In this document: piece by piece, positions 9,487 through 17,162 of the stretch
Layout of the letters: each line of letters starts with the position of its first letter
Position numbering within the stretch: the first letter of the stretch is position 1
DNA from: Glaciecola petra
Lineage (GTDB): Bacteria; Pseudomonadota; Gammaproteobacteria; Enterobacterales; Alteromonadaceae
DNA length: 64,000 bases
NCBI RefSeq assembly: GCF_031846345.1
Contig: NZ_JAVRHX010000002.1
Location: 1 to 64,000 of the forward strand
Reading direction: 5' to 3'
Program-made: the position numbers and the translations under genes
The notes under the pieces: model-generated
The model's input: the letters and a program-made list of their open reading frames with translations, nothing else
Databases searched by the model: none
What the model was told of the DNA's origin: nothing

Positions 9487-10428
9487 TTGCGTATTTTATT
9501 TGCCGGCACGCCTGATTTTGCTGCTGCTCATTTACAAGCATTGATTGATGCTGAGTTTGAAATAATAGGTGTTTACACCCAGCCAGACAGACCCGCAGGC
9601 AGAGGTAAGAAACTCAACCAATCGGCGGTTAAAAAACTCGCCATCGCGAATAACTTACCGATATTTCAGCCTCCCTCTCTTAAAGATCAACAAGTGCAAG
9701 CCGAACTTGCCGATTTAGCACCCGATATTATGGTGGTAGTTGCTTATGGCTTAATTTTACCCAAAGCAATTCTCGACATTCCTTCTAAAGCTTGCATAAA
9801 CGTGCACGGGTCTATTTTGCCAAAATGGCGTGGAGCAGCACCTATCCAACGGTCTATATGGGCAGGCGATGAAAAAACTGGCGTCAGTATCATGCATATG
9901 GATGAAGGCCTAGACACCGGTGATGTGATTCATATAGCGTCAATTCCAATAGAAAACGACGATACCAGTGCCAGCCTCTATCAAAAACTAGCGCATTTAG
10001 GGCCAAAAACACTTGTACATTGCTTACAAAATTGGCATAGCTTTGGGCGCCAAAAGCAAGAAGATTCGAAGGCAACCTACGCGAAGAAGTTAAGTAAACA
10101 AGAAGCGTATTTAAACTGGCAAATGCCCGCCCAACAGTTGCAGCGCAACGTTCGCGCGTTCGACCCATGGCCAGTCGCATGGTTTGAGTACAAAGGAAAA
10201 GCGTTTAAAGTTTGGCAAGCTCGTGATGAAACGATCGAAGCCGGGCAACAAAGCAGAATGACACCGGGTGAAATTATAAAGTTTGATAAAACAGGCCTAT
10301 TTATCGCAACAATCGAAAACGTGTTAGTCATAGATAAACTGCAAATCCCAGGCAAAAAACCGCAAAGAATAATCGACTTAGTCAATGGCCAAGCCGAGTT
10401 ATTTGAAGTGGGTGATATAATAGAATGA
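9487..10428 (+). CDS. fmt: Methionyl-tRNA formyltransferase
   Basis: A 313-residue cytosolic enzyme that formylates initiator Met-tRNA, the counterpart of the deformylase encoded 11 bases upstream. The N-terminal formyltransferase domain begins RILFAGTPDFAA and contains HGSILPKWRGAAPIQRSIW (catalytic Asn-His-Asp region: the VHGS His and GLDTGD Asp). The C-terminal OB-like tRNA-binding domain starts around residue 205. The start codon is TTG, preceded by AGGTAGGAAAGA. Confidence 0.97.
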   Translation: MRILFAGTPDFAAAHLQALIDAEFEIIGVYTQPDRPAGRGKKLNQSAVKKLAIANNLPIFQPPSLKDQQVQAELADLAPDIMVVVAYGLILPKAILDIPSKACINVHGSILPKWRGAAPIQRSIWAGDEKTGVSIMHMDEGLDTGDVIHIASIPIENDDTSASLYQKLAHLGPKTLVHCLQNWHSFGRQKQEDSKATYAKKLSKQEAYLNWQMPAQQLQRNVRAFDPWPVAWFEYKGKAFKVWQARDETIEAGQQSRMTPGEIIKFDKTGLFIATIENVLVIDKLQIPGKKPQRIIDLVNGQAELFEVGDIIE

Positions 10429-10492
10429 AATTAAAAACGGTCTTTCAAATATACATTTACAAAGTAATCTTTGAATTTGTGGGCACCCGCAA

Positions 10493-11821
10493 ATGAGAGA
10501 GTTAACATTAAGGCACGCGAACGATTTGCGCTGTGATGCCGCGTGGGTATTATTTCAAATATTAGAAAATGGTCATTCTGCCAGAGAATTGATGCCAATA
10601 GTGTGGCAACGTCATCCAGACCCCAAAAATCGGGCGTGGTTACAAGAAATGATTTACGGGAGTTTACGCACGTTGCCAAAATTACAATTTTGGTTGCGGC
10701 AAATACTCGACAAACCACTAAAGAAAAAACAAAAGATAATCGAGCATTTAATCATGCTTGGCTTGTATCAATTAACACATACCCGCACTGCAGAACATGC
10801 TGCGGTTTCAGAAACCGTTAATGCTTGTAAAAAGCTGAAGGAAGAGCGTTTAGCCGGTTTAGTTAATGCCGTATTAAGGCGATTTCAAAGAGAAGGCCTT
10901 GCCAAGCAGCCAATCGGCCAAGCCCATATCGATTTAGGTGTGCCGAAATGGCTTTACAAGTTGATTGCGACAAGACATCCAGACGATGCTGAAAATATTA
11001 TCAAAAATATGCAGAAACGAGCTGATATTTGGTTAAGAGTTAATACGCTACAAATTGATCTTAAAGATTATTTGGCATTGCTGTCAGCTTCAGCTTATGA
11101 TTTTGAACAAGGGCTAGGTCATGCTATTAAGCTAAGCAAACCTGGCGACATTACTCTATTACCTGGCTACAATGAAGGACTATTTGCAATTCAAGACCAA
11201 GCTGCACAACAAGCCGCTCGTTTACTGCAACCAAAAGTGGGCGACACAGTGCTTGATTGCTGCGCAGCTCCTGGCGGCAAAACCGCTGCCATAATTGAGT
11301 GGCAACCTAAGTTGAAAGCTCTTTATGCACTAGACTTGCATAATGATAGAGTTGAAAAAATACATGAAAACTTACTGCGTTTGCGTCACTTGCCCGCCAA
11401 CGAAAATATGGTGAAAATTATTACCGGAGATGCACTTGAGCTATCTGAAAACCCTTATTTACCAGAATTTGATAAGATTTTACTTGATGCCCCTTGCTCC
11501 GCCACAGGCGTAATACGCCGCCACCCCGACATTATGTGGCTACGTAAACCACAAGATATTGAAGTCCTCGTCGACATACAGGCAAAAATACTACAACAAG
11601 CTTGGCAGAAACTAAAAGTAGGCGGCGAACTCTTATACGCAACTTGCTCAATCTTGCCACAAGAAAACCAACAACAAATAGAAAACTTTTTAAACAAAAA
11701 TGCAGACGCAAGCTTAACTTCAGTTGAAACCAACAATGGCGAAATAGTCGATTATTGGCAGATTTTACCCGGCCAAGAAAACATGGATGGTTTCTTTTAT
11801 GCAAGACTGCTAAAGTGTTAG
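10493..11821 (+). CDS. rsmB: 16S rRNA (cytosine-967-C5)-methyltransferase RsmB (Sun)
   Basis: A 442-residue protein with an N-terminal NusB-like RNA-binding domain (about 5-140) and a C-terminal Rossmann methyltransferase. SAM motif I is VLDCCAAPGGKT (about 256-267); the catalytic motifs are LLDAPCSATGVIRRHPDIMW (PC) and LLYATCSILPQENQQQIE (TCS). It methylates C967 of 16S rRNA with two catalytic cysteines. Conserved position between fmt and trkA. Confidence 0.97.
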   Translation: MRELTLRHANDLRCDAAWVLFQILENGHSARELMPIVWQRHPDPKNRAWLQEMIYGSLRTLPKLQFWLRQILDKPLKKKQKIIEHLIMLGLYQLTHTRTAEHAAVSETVNACKKLKEERLAGLVNAVLRRFQREGLAKQPIGQAHIDLGVPKWLYKLIATRHPDDAENIIKNMQKRADIWLRVNTLQIDLKDYLALLSASAYDFEQGLGHAIKLSKPGDITLLPGYNEGLFAIQDQAAQQAARLLQPKVGDTVLDCCAAPGGKTAAIIEWQPKLKALYALDLHNDRVEKIHENLLRLRHLPANENMVKIITGDALELSENPYLPEFDKILLDAPCSATGVIRRHPDIMWLRKPQDIEVLVDIQAKILQQAWQKLKVGGELLYATCSILPQENQQQIENFLNKNADASLTSVETNNGEIVDYWQILPGQENMDGFFYARLLKC

Positions 11822-11864
11822 ATAAAAGATATGACAATAATCTCCTTTACGAAAAAGAACTAGC

Positions 11865-13241
11865 ATGAAAATAATCATTATAGGCGCTGGTCAAGTAGGT
11901 GGAACCCTCGCTGAAAATTTAGCGGGAGAAAAAAATGAAATTACCATTATCGATTCTGAATCGAGTATTTTGTCGAGCTTACAAGACCGCTTAGACCTCC
12001 AAATTGTATGTGGTATTGGTTCACATCCTGATGTGCTCAAAAAAGCCGGTGCTGAAGATGCAGACATGATAATCGCTGTTACTAACAGTGATGAAAGCAA
12101 TATGATGGCTTGTCAAGTTGCTCATAGTTTATTTAAAACGCCCACCAAAATTGCACGAGTTCGGTCTGAACAATATATCATTTATCAAGATCAACTGTAT
12201 CAGAATAAAGATATTCCGGTGGATCATCTTATTGCGCCAGAGCAACTGGTCACTACCGCTATTAAAAGACTTATCGATTATCCCGGCGCACTGCAAGTAG
12301 TAGAGTTTGCTGATGGCCGAGCCAGTCTGGTTGCTGTTAAAGCCTATTATGGTGGTTTGTTGGTTGGGCACGCATTATCAGCACTGAAAGAGCATATGCC
12401 AAATGTTGATACTCGAGTAGCGGCGATTTATAGACGTGGTAGACCTATCCGCCCACTGGGATCGACGGTTATTGAAGCCGACGATGAGGTCTTCTTTATT
12501 GCCGATACCAAACATATTCGAGCAGTAATGAGCGAGTTACAAAAACTGGAAGCCAGTTATAAGAGAATCATGATAGCCGGTGGCGGATTAATTGGTGCTG
12601 GTTTAGCGAAACGTTTAGAACGTAAGCATAATGTTAAGCTCATCGAATACAGTTTAGACCGAGCAAATTATTTAGCTTCAACCCTAGATCATGCGACTGT
12701 GTTTCAAGGAGATGCGTCTGATGCCAGCCTATTATTAGAAGAGAATGTTGAGCAGGTTGATGCCTTTATTGCGGTAACTAACGACGATGAAGCAAATATT
12801 ATGTCAGCGATGTTAGCCAAGCGTATGGGAGCGGCTAAGGCCATGGTTTTGATACAACGCAGCGCCTATGTGGACTTGGTACAAGGTGGCGATATTGATA
12901 TCGCATTTTCGCCACAGCAAGCTACAATATCTGCGCTATTAACCCACATAAGACGGGGCGACATTGTAAACGTGCACTCACTCAGAAGAGGTGCCGCCGA
13001 AGCAATTGAAGCAATTGCTCATGGTGACCAACAAACGTCTAAAGTAGTGGGTAAACAAATTCGTGATATTAAACTACCACCAGGCACAACTATTGGTGCA
13101 GTAGTAAGAGAAGACGAAGTAGTTATTGCACATTCTGATACCGTTATTAAAGCAAATGATCATGTTATTTTATTTTTAGTCGATAAAAAATTCATTGGCG
13201 ATGTAGAAAGATTATTCCAACCAAGTGCTTTGTTTTTTTAA
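11865..13241 (+). CDS. trkA: Trk system potassium uptake regulatory protein TrkA
   Basis: A 458-residue peripheral membrane NAD(H)-binding subunit that gates TrkH. It has two RCK_N/RCK_C pairs: Rossmann motifs MKIIIIGAGQVGGTLAENL at residue 1 and IMIAGGGLIGAGLAKRL near 235, each followed by a TrkA_C domain (about 145-225 and 365-455). Length is normal. Its partner trkH is nearby at 17163-18614 but on the opposite strand, and is separated from trkA by an accessory insert. Confidence 0.97.
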   Translation: MKIIIIGAGQVGGTLAENLAGEKNEITIIDSESSILSSLQDRLDLQIVCGIGSHPDVLKKAGAEDADMIIAVTNSDESNMMACQVAHSLFKTPTKIARVRSEQYIIYQDQLYQNKDIPVDHLIAPEQLVTTAIKRLIDYPGALQVVEFADGRASLVAVKAYYGGLLVGHALSALKEHMPNVDTRVAAIYRRGRPIRPLGSTVIEADDEVFFIADTKHIRAVMSELQKLEASYKRIMIAGGGLIGAGLAKRLERKHNVKLIEYSLDRANYLASTLDHATVFQGDASDASLLLEENVEQVDAFIAVTNDDEANIMSAMLAKRMGAAKAMVLIQRSAYVDLVQGGDIDIAFSPQQATISALLTHIRRGDIVNVHSLRRGAAEAIEAIAHGDQQTSKVVGKQIRDIKLPPGTTIGAVVREDEVVIAHSDTVIKANDHVILFLVDKKFIGDVERLFQPSALFF

Positions 13242-13264
13242 GGCTCCATTCACAAGGATAAGTT

Positions 13265-13450
13265 ATGTTTTCAGGTATATTTTTTATTGCGCTTGGTTGC
13301 CTACTATTATTCTTTGGGATTACCCAAGACGAATGGTTCGATATTGTTTTGGGTATTCTAATGATGTTGTTTGCGTGCGAACGTTTTTATTTGTTAGCCA
13401 CCGGCAAAACATCCATTTTTGGTAAAAAAGAAGATAAAAAAACGAACTGA
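13265..13450 (+). CDS. Small two-helix membrane protein
   Basis: A 61-residue protein with two hydrophobic segments (about 3-20 and 26-46) and a charged C-terminal tail GKKEDKKTN. A good ribosome-binding site (AAGGATAA) lies upstream and trkA ends 23 bases before it, so it may ride on the trkA transcript. No family recognised; a regulatory partner of TrkH/TrkA is possible but unsupported. Confidence 0.6.
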   Translation: MFSGIFFIALGCLLLFFGITQDEWFDIVLGILMMLFACERFYLLATGKTSIFGKKEDKKTN

Positions 13451-13464
13451 TTTTACGCATAAGT

Positions 13465-13893
13465 TTACTGTTTTTTTATCATTTTAAATGAAAAACCTGT
13501 TCCGTCTTTCCCTAACACACTAACCCGTAAACCAGTGTTTGAGAGCACTTTGTACTGAATCTTAGACGGAAAATCATGCTGTAGGTTTTCAAAAGAAAAT
13601 GTTTCTTTTTCAGCTGTATTTAAAACGAAAGGAATACCTCTTCCATCATTTTGGTTTAACACCGTCGCCGTATAAACTACCTTATTGTCGGCAAATTTTA
13701 TTTCCATCTCTTCAGTAACTTTCTTATTTCCTTGAATAATTTTGTACGACTCTCCAACTAAGGTACCCGCAACTTTTGTCTATGATTCATATGTTTGCGT
13801 GCCTTCAACTTGCCATGTTCCTAGTAAGAATTCGACTCTCGCTATCTGATTTTGCGGAACACAAGACTACAAAATTATAAAGGCTATTTGCAT
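13465..13893 (-). pseudogene. Degenerate DUF6265-like lipoprotein gene with two in-frame TAG codons
   Basis: The frame runs without frameshift from an ATG at 13893 to the stop at 13465, but is broken by TAG at 13867-13869 and TAG at 13780-13782. Reading through gives MQIAFIIL-x-SCVPQNQ (a lipobox if the first TAG was TTG/Leu), then FLLGTWQVEGTQTYES-x-TKVAGTLVGESYK. The second TAG falls where family members usually have Trp, a one-base change from TGG. The intact 80-residue tail starts at 13707 and includes FENLQHDFPSKI and NDGRGIPFVLN. I read this as a recently inactivated gene. Its ATG lies inside the inverted repeat 13875-13906. Confidence 0.7.
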
Positions 13894-13906
13894 TCTGAGG
13901 TTGGAA
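13875..13906 (-). repeat. Left copy of 32-bp inverted repeat
   Basis: Read on the minus strand it begins TTCCAACCTCAGAATGCAAA and ends in TTATAA. It matches 31 of 32 positions of the plus-strand copy at 16997-17028, so the two bracket 3.15 kb of accessory DNA in inverted orientation. Confidence 0.8.
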
Positions 13907-14231
13907 ATTGCTTTTTCTGACTTATCTGGGTGAACCTAGCACGGGTTGGAAAATAGGTTAGAAAACGGCTCCTTAGAGGCAGTTTCAGGTCGGTGACGCT
14001 TGTAAGTTTCACTCTGTTGTTTTGCTAGCACATAGTTTTATCCATGAATATTGTGAATTATATTGTGACTAATAAGAGCTTAACTTACGACTGACCGAAC
14101 GGCTGCTTTTGCGCTTTTCTTCGCATTAGCCGACAAGGTTTCTAATAGAAATTATTCAACTGAGTTCAGTATGTAATTCGTCTATCTCTGGCTATTTGCT
14201 CTACTTAGATTTGGTTCTAAGACTTGAATAC

Positions 14232-14345
14232 TTAAGCCTCCAATTGCCTTAAAATCTTGTTAGTTTCTTCAAGTAATTGTTCAATTTCATCAAATGTTGT
14301 TTTGTTTACTGTAAAAACGGTAACGCTTGGCACGTTCATAAACAT
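14232..14345 (-). CDS. Possible 37-residue small protein
   Basis: An ATG at 14345 opens a frame of 37 codons ending in an amphipathic, coiled-coil-like helix (FDEIEQLLEETNKILRQLEA). There is no clear ribosome-binding site and no known family. It lies downstream of the secreted-protein gene at 14392-15165, in the same direction. It could be a real small protein, the tail of a lost gene, or chance. Confidence 0.2.
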   Translation of the reverse strand: MFMNVPSVTVFTVNKTTFDEIEQLLEETNKILRQLEA

Positions 14346-14364
14346 TCACTGCTTCATCAGTCTT

Positions 14365-14382
14365 AAGGACATCCTTGTCCTT
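14365..14382 (-). terminator. Hairpin after the 14392-15165 gene
   Basis: AAGGACA and TGTCCTT form a 7-bp stem with a 4-base loop just downstream of the stop of the minus-strand gene. There is no T-tract, so termination is only suggested by position. Confidence 0.3.
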
Positions 14383-14391
14383 GAAGCTTTT

Positions 14392-15165
14392 TCACTCTTT
14401 ATTTAATTCAAGCGTGAGTTTGTCAATGACTACATCCAAAACTTCAAGGAGTTCTTCATTGGTTACCTGAGGGTTGTTATTAATGTCACGTATTCTGTGG
14501 ATGTAGTTGCCCGGGTAGCGTTTTACTAACTCGTTTCTTATGGCTTGCATGGCGGGTCTTCGATGTCTGTAGACACCATCTACTTCAATCGCTGCGTAAT
14601 ACAACGAACAGTAAAAGCTAAACTTCCCCGTTTGTATGTCATCATCACAAATTCGATCTCCCGCCAAATTTCTGGTGTCTTGTGACGACATAATGACTTT
14701 TGCTTTTTTAACTATTGAAATATCGGTTTCGGAGACTGAAAAATAAACACCCATCCATTCATTATCATTTTCATTTGCTACCCGGATGACTATGGGCATT
14801 ACCAAGTTTTTTTCGAGACAATTGCCGATAAAGTGAGTTTCACCTTGTTTTGATAGTGTGCACTCCCGGTCTGGATGTCCATCCCAACCTAACTTAATGA
14901 TTCCTTTGTTCCTATCATAGTTATGTACAGGTAAATCAGTCGCCTTTCTCCCAAAAGGGGCCAGTCTCACCTTTAAATCAGAACCGTTATCAATAAAGTA
15001 ATATCTGCCCATTTTTAGTTTCCCGCCTGCTTGTGTGTAATAGCCATAGCGCAGACTAGGGTTTGCTCCGTCGACAACATCATACTTGTCCCAGGACAAA
15101 TCGTAAGCGGGGGATTCAAAAGTGAATGTAAGTAAGATAAACAGTAGTGGTAATTTAAAATTCAT
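14392..15165 (-). CDS. Uncharacterised secreted protein
   Basis: A 257-residue protein with a clear signal peptide (residues 1-20, MNFKLPLLFILLTFTFESPAYD). The middle is rich in beta-strand-like residues and carries paired cysteines (C102 in RECTLSKQ, C115 in GNCLEK, and two more around 174-186) that could form disulfides in the periplasm. The last 60 residues look helical (MQAIRNELVKRYPG...EVLDVVIDKLTLELNKE). No family recognised. It lies inside the accessory insert between trkA and trkH. Confidence 0.65.
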   Translation of the reverse strand: MNFKLPLLFILLTFTFESPAYDLSWDKYDVVDGANPSLRYGYYTQAGGKLKMGRYYFIDNGSDLKVRLAPFGRKATDLPVHNYDRNKGIIKLGWDGHPDRECTLSKQGETHFIGNCLEKNLVMPIVIRVANENDNEWMGVYFSVSETDISIVKKAKVIMSSQDTRNLAGDRICDDDIQTGKFSFYCSLYYAAIEVDGVYRHRRPAMQAIRNELVKRYPGNYIHRIRDINNNPQVTNEELLEVLDVVIDKLTLELNKE

Positions 15166-15339
15166 ATTTCCTCACATTTTGAGGTGAGCAGTAGTCCGAA
15201 ACCGTCACACAGTATAAACCGCTGGGCGAATTTTGGGTAGTGGCATGTAAACCATGACAACACTCACACTATTTGACAGTCGACGGGATTGAATCAATAC
15301 TTGCGGTACACAATCAAAATGTATAAGTACATAAATCCA

Positions 15340-15807
15340 ATGAAAATCAGCATATTGCTTCTGCTTTTAGCTTTCGTCCATTCCTTTGCTGTGGCTTCAG
15401 TGCCTTGCGAAGAATCACCAGAGTCGGCAAAAATCACTGCACAGAGAATGGCGTTCAATCAGGCCATTGTAGATACAGATATAAAGACGATGGATAAAAT
15501 ACTGACGTCTGATGTTATCTTGATTACTGGCACTGAAAGCGTTGTTTTTTCTGGGAAACAAGCTCAATTGTCACTCTGGGAAGATGATGCAAAAGAGAAC
15601 GGTGACGCCAAAACCATTTGCGACAGGGTGGCGCAGTGTATTCAGGTGACTTCTGATGAGAAAATGGCAATGGAATCCGGCCAGTGGTTGTGCAGCAATA
15701 GCGGCGAACTTACTTATAAAGGCATTTATTCAGCCAAATGGCGACAAATTGATGGTCTCTGGCAAATCGAAGCAGAAACATTCATGACAACCGAGCAATT
15801 GAAGTAA
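15340..15807 (+). CDS. Secreted NTF2-like (SnoaL/DUF4440-type) protein
   Basis: A 155-residue protein: signal peptide (MKISILLLLLAFVHSFAVAS), then a cone-fold domain with FNQAIVDTDIKTMDKILTSDVILITGTESV and the closing AKWRQIDGLWQIEAETF typical of SnoaL/DUF4440-like proteins. The family covers small-molecule isomerases and binding proteins, so no reaction can be assigned. The start at 15340 is chosen because the signal peptide begins there; in-frame starts also exist at 15319 (ATG) and 15289 (TTG), none with a strong ribosome-binding site. In the accessory insert. Confidence 0.65.
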   Translation: MKISILLLLLAFVHSFAVASVPCEESPESAKITAQRMAFNQAIVDTDIKTMDKILTSDVILITGTESVVFSGKQAQLSLWEDDAKENGDAKTICDRVAQCIQVTSDEKMAMESGQWLCSNSGELTYKGIYSAKWRQIDGLWQIEAETFMTTEQLK

Positions 15808-15836
15808 TCATTCGTCAGAATTATTACTACATTAAC

Positions 15837-15851
15837 GCCTCATTCAGAGGC
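15837..15851 (+). terminator. Short hairpin downstream of the NTF2-like gene
   Basis: GCCTC and GAGGC pair around ATTCA, 29 bases after the stop codon, followed by AATAAAAT. A weak terminator candidate. Confidence 0.3.
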
Positions 15852-15871
15852 AATAAAATAGCTGGTTAAAA

Positions 15872-16259
15872 TTAGCGAGGCACGAGCAAAAACCAGCCAA
15901 ATAGCAACCTTCGTGCGCAAGTCACTGCATCACAGCGAGGGAAAAATAGCCCTAAACTAAACAATCAAGAAAATAGCCAAACTGATGAGCCATACCATGC
16001 TAGAGGGATGACATGGGCTCAAAGGCTAAAACGAGTATTCAACATAGACATTACCGAATGCGAAAAGTGCGAGAATCACAATGTAAGCATCATCGCTTGC
16101 ATTATAGATGCCCACGTTATTCAAAAAATACTGAAGCATTTAGATAAAAAGTACCCAGTGTCTGCGCAACCAACACAGTTGCCACCTTTGCGGGCACCAC
16201 CTAAAGAACAATACGCAGAGGATTTTACTATTCAACGTGAATTCAACTTTGGGGCATAA
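15872..16259 (+). pseudogene. IS91-family transposase, C-terminal remnant
   Basis: The frame reads KNQPNSNLRAQVTASQRGKNSP, then MTWAQRLKRVFNIDITECEKC (from 16008), IIACIIDAHVIQKILKHL and PPLRAPPKEQ. This is the conserved C-terminal third of IS91/ISCR transposases, including the last Cys pair. The N-terminal HUH nuclease domain and its tyrosine are absent; the frame meets a TAG just upstream of 15872. Only about 126 codons of roughly 400 survive, so the element is dead. It marks the accessory insert as a former IS91 landing site. Confidence 0.8.
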
Positions 16260-16711
16260 ACTACCTTCAATGCAAGAGTGAAAAAAACACACTATTACAC
16301 GGTGGGAGCAATGGCATGCTAATCACCCAATTCCTGTACCGATAGCTTATCTTCGCATGACATTTCAAACTAACACAGCATACAAAACTTACACAATTCA
16401 ACATTTCAATATTTTCCACTAACTTATTAGCGTATCAGCAGATATTGGAGGGTTTAGTAATAGAGCGCATATTTAGTACAACCTACTCAATTTGCATATA
16501 AAACAGAAACTTGCAAAATTTTTTCAATTGAGGATTGGTAAGATTGTTAAAAAAGCTGACAGGAGAATTAGTTATGAAAGTATTTTTGAGGGAATCATTT
16601 AACGTAAAAATGTCGAATGATAATAAGTTTGATATTATTTGGGGTCTTGAACGGCACTTGAGGCGCAGTTTCCGGACGGATTGTGCACTATTTATTAGAT
16701 ACATCCCTCTC
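16260..16711. other. Intergenic stretch without a supported gene
   Basis: Downstream flank of the IS91 remnant. An AGGAGAA sequence precedes an ATG at 16574, but the resulting 61-codon frame runs straight into the REP-like element and encodes nothing recognisable, so it is not called. No clear IS91 terminus was found. Confidence 0.5.
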
Positions 16712-16848
16712 GTCATTCCCGCGAAAGCGGGAACCTCTCACAATCAAGGCGTGATTTAAGAAAAAACAATGGATTTAAGCTTTTTTGAAAGTGGCTTTTC
16801 TTATATTTATTAAGCTGTTTTAGAGGTTCCCACTTTCGTGGGAATGAC
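16712..16848. repeat. REP-like inverted pair (137-bp MITE/BIME-like element)
   Basis: The left arm (16712-16738) starts GTCATTCCCGCGAAAGCGGG and the right arm (16822-16848) ends CCACTTTCGTGGGAATGAC, preceded by AGAGGTT. The two arms are inverted repeats of each other and each is itself a hairpin. GTCATTCCCGCGAAAGCGGGAA is a widespread REP-type sequence in proteobacteria. The 83-base centre is AT-rich and codes for nothing. Confidence 0.8.
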
Positions 16849-16996
16849 CTAGGATGTTTATAAATTTGAGGTATAGCTATGTCTGCTTTTGGATGTTTTT
16901 TGTCAGTCATTTAAAAAGAAAATACTCAAAAGCTTGGCTTAATCTACCATCTTTTGCACAAAACGGACGTTGGTCCGTTTCCATTTAAATCGTTAC

Positions 16997-17028
16997 TTCC
17001 AACCTCAGAATGCAAATAGCCATTATAA
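16997..17028 (+). repeat. Right copy of 32-bp inverted repeat
   Basis: Plus-strand partner of 13875-13906, with one mismatch near its end (A for T before TTATAA). It lies 135 bases beyond the end of trkH and closes the accessory insert. Confidence 0.8.
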
Positions 17029-17162
17029 ATAGCGTCAAAATAAAATAAGTCTGGATTGATTTCATATCATTATATTCAGAATATTCAGATTTTAGTTAGG
17101 GTCTGTCGCCCCTAATCTGAGCACCCTTTTCTATCTCAAGCTCGGGATGATTATTGAACAAA

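Larger units (their letters stand above)
13907..14391. other. Intergenic stretch without a supported large gene
   Basis: About 485 bases without a convincing long reading frame. It holds a possible 37-codon minus-strand frame (14232-14345) and the hairpin 14365-14382. Nothing else recognisable as a gene, RNA or insertion-sequence end was seen. Confidence 0.5.

Noticed and set aside
16574..16759. Plus-strand frame with a good AGGAG site upstream
   Set aside because: It runs into the REP-like element (its end is a translation of the repeat) and shows no family resemblance, so it is likely chance.
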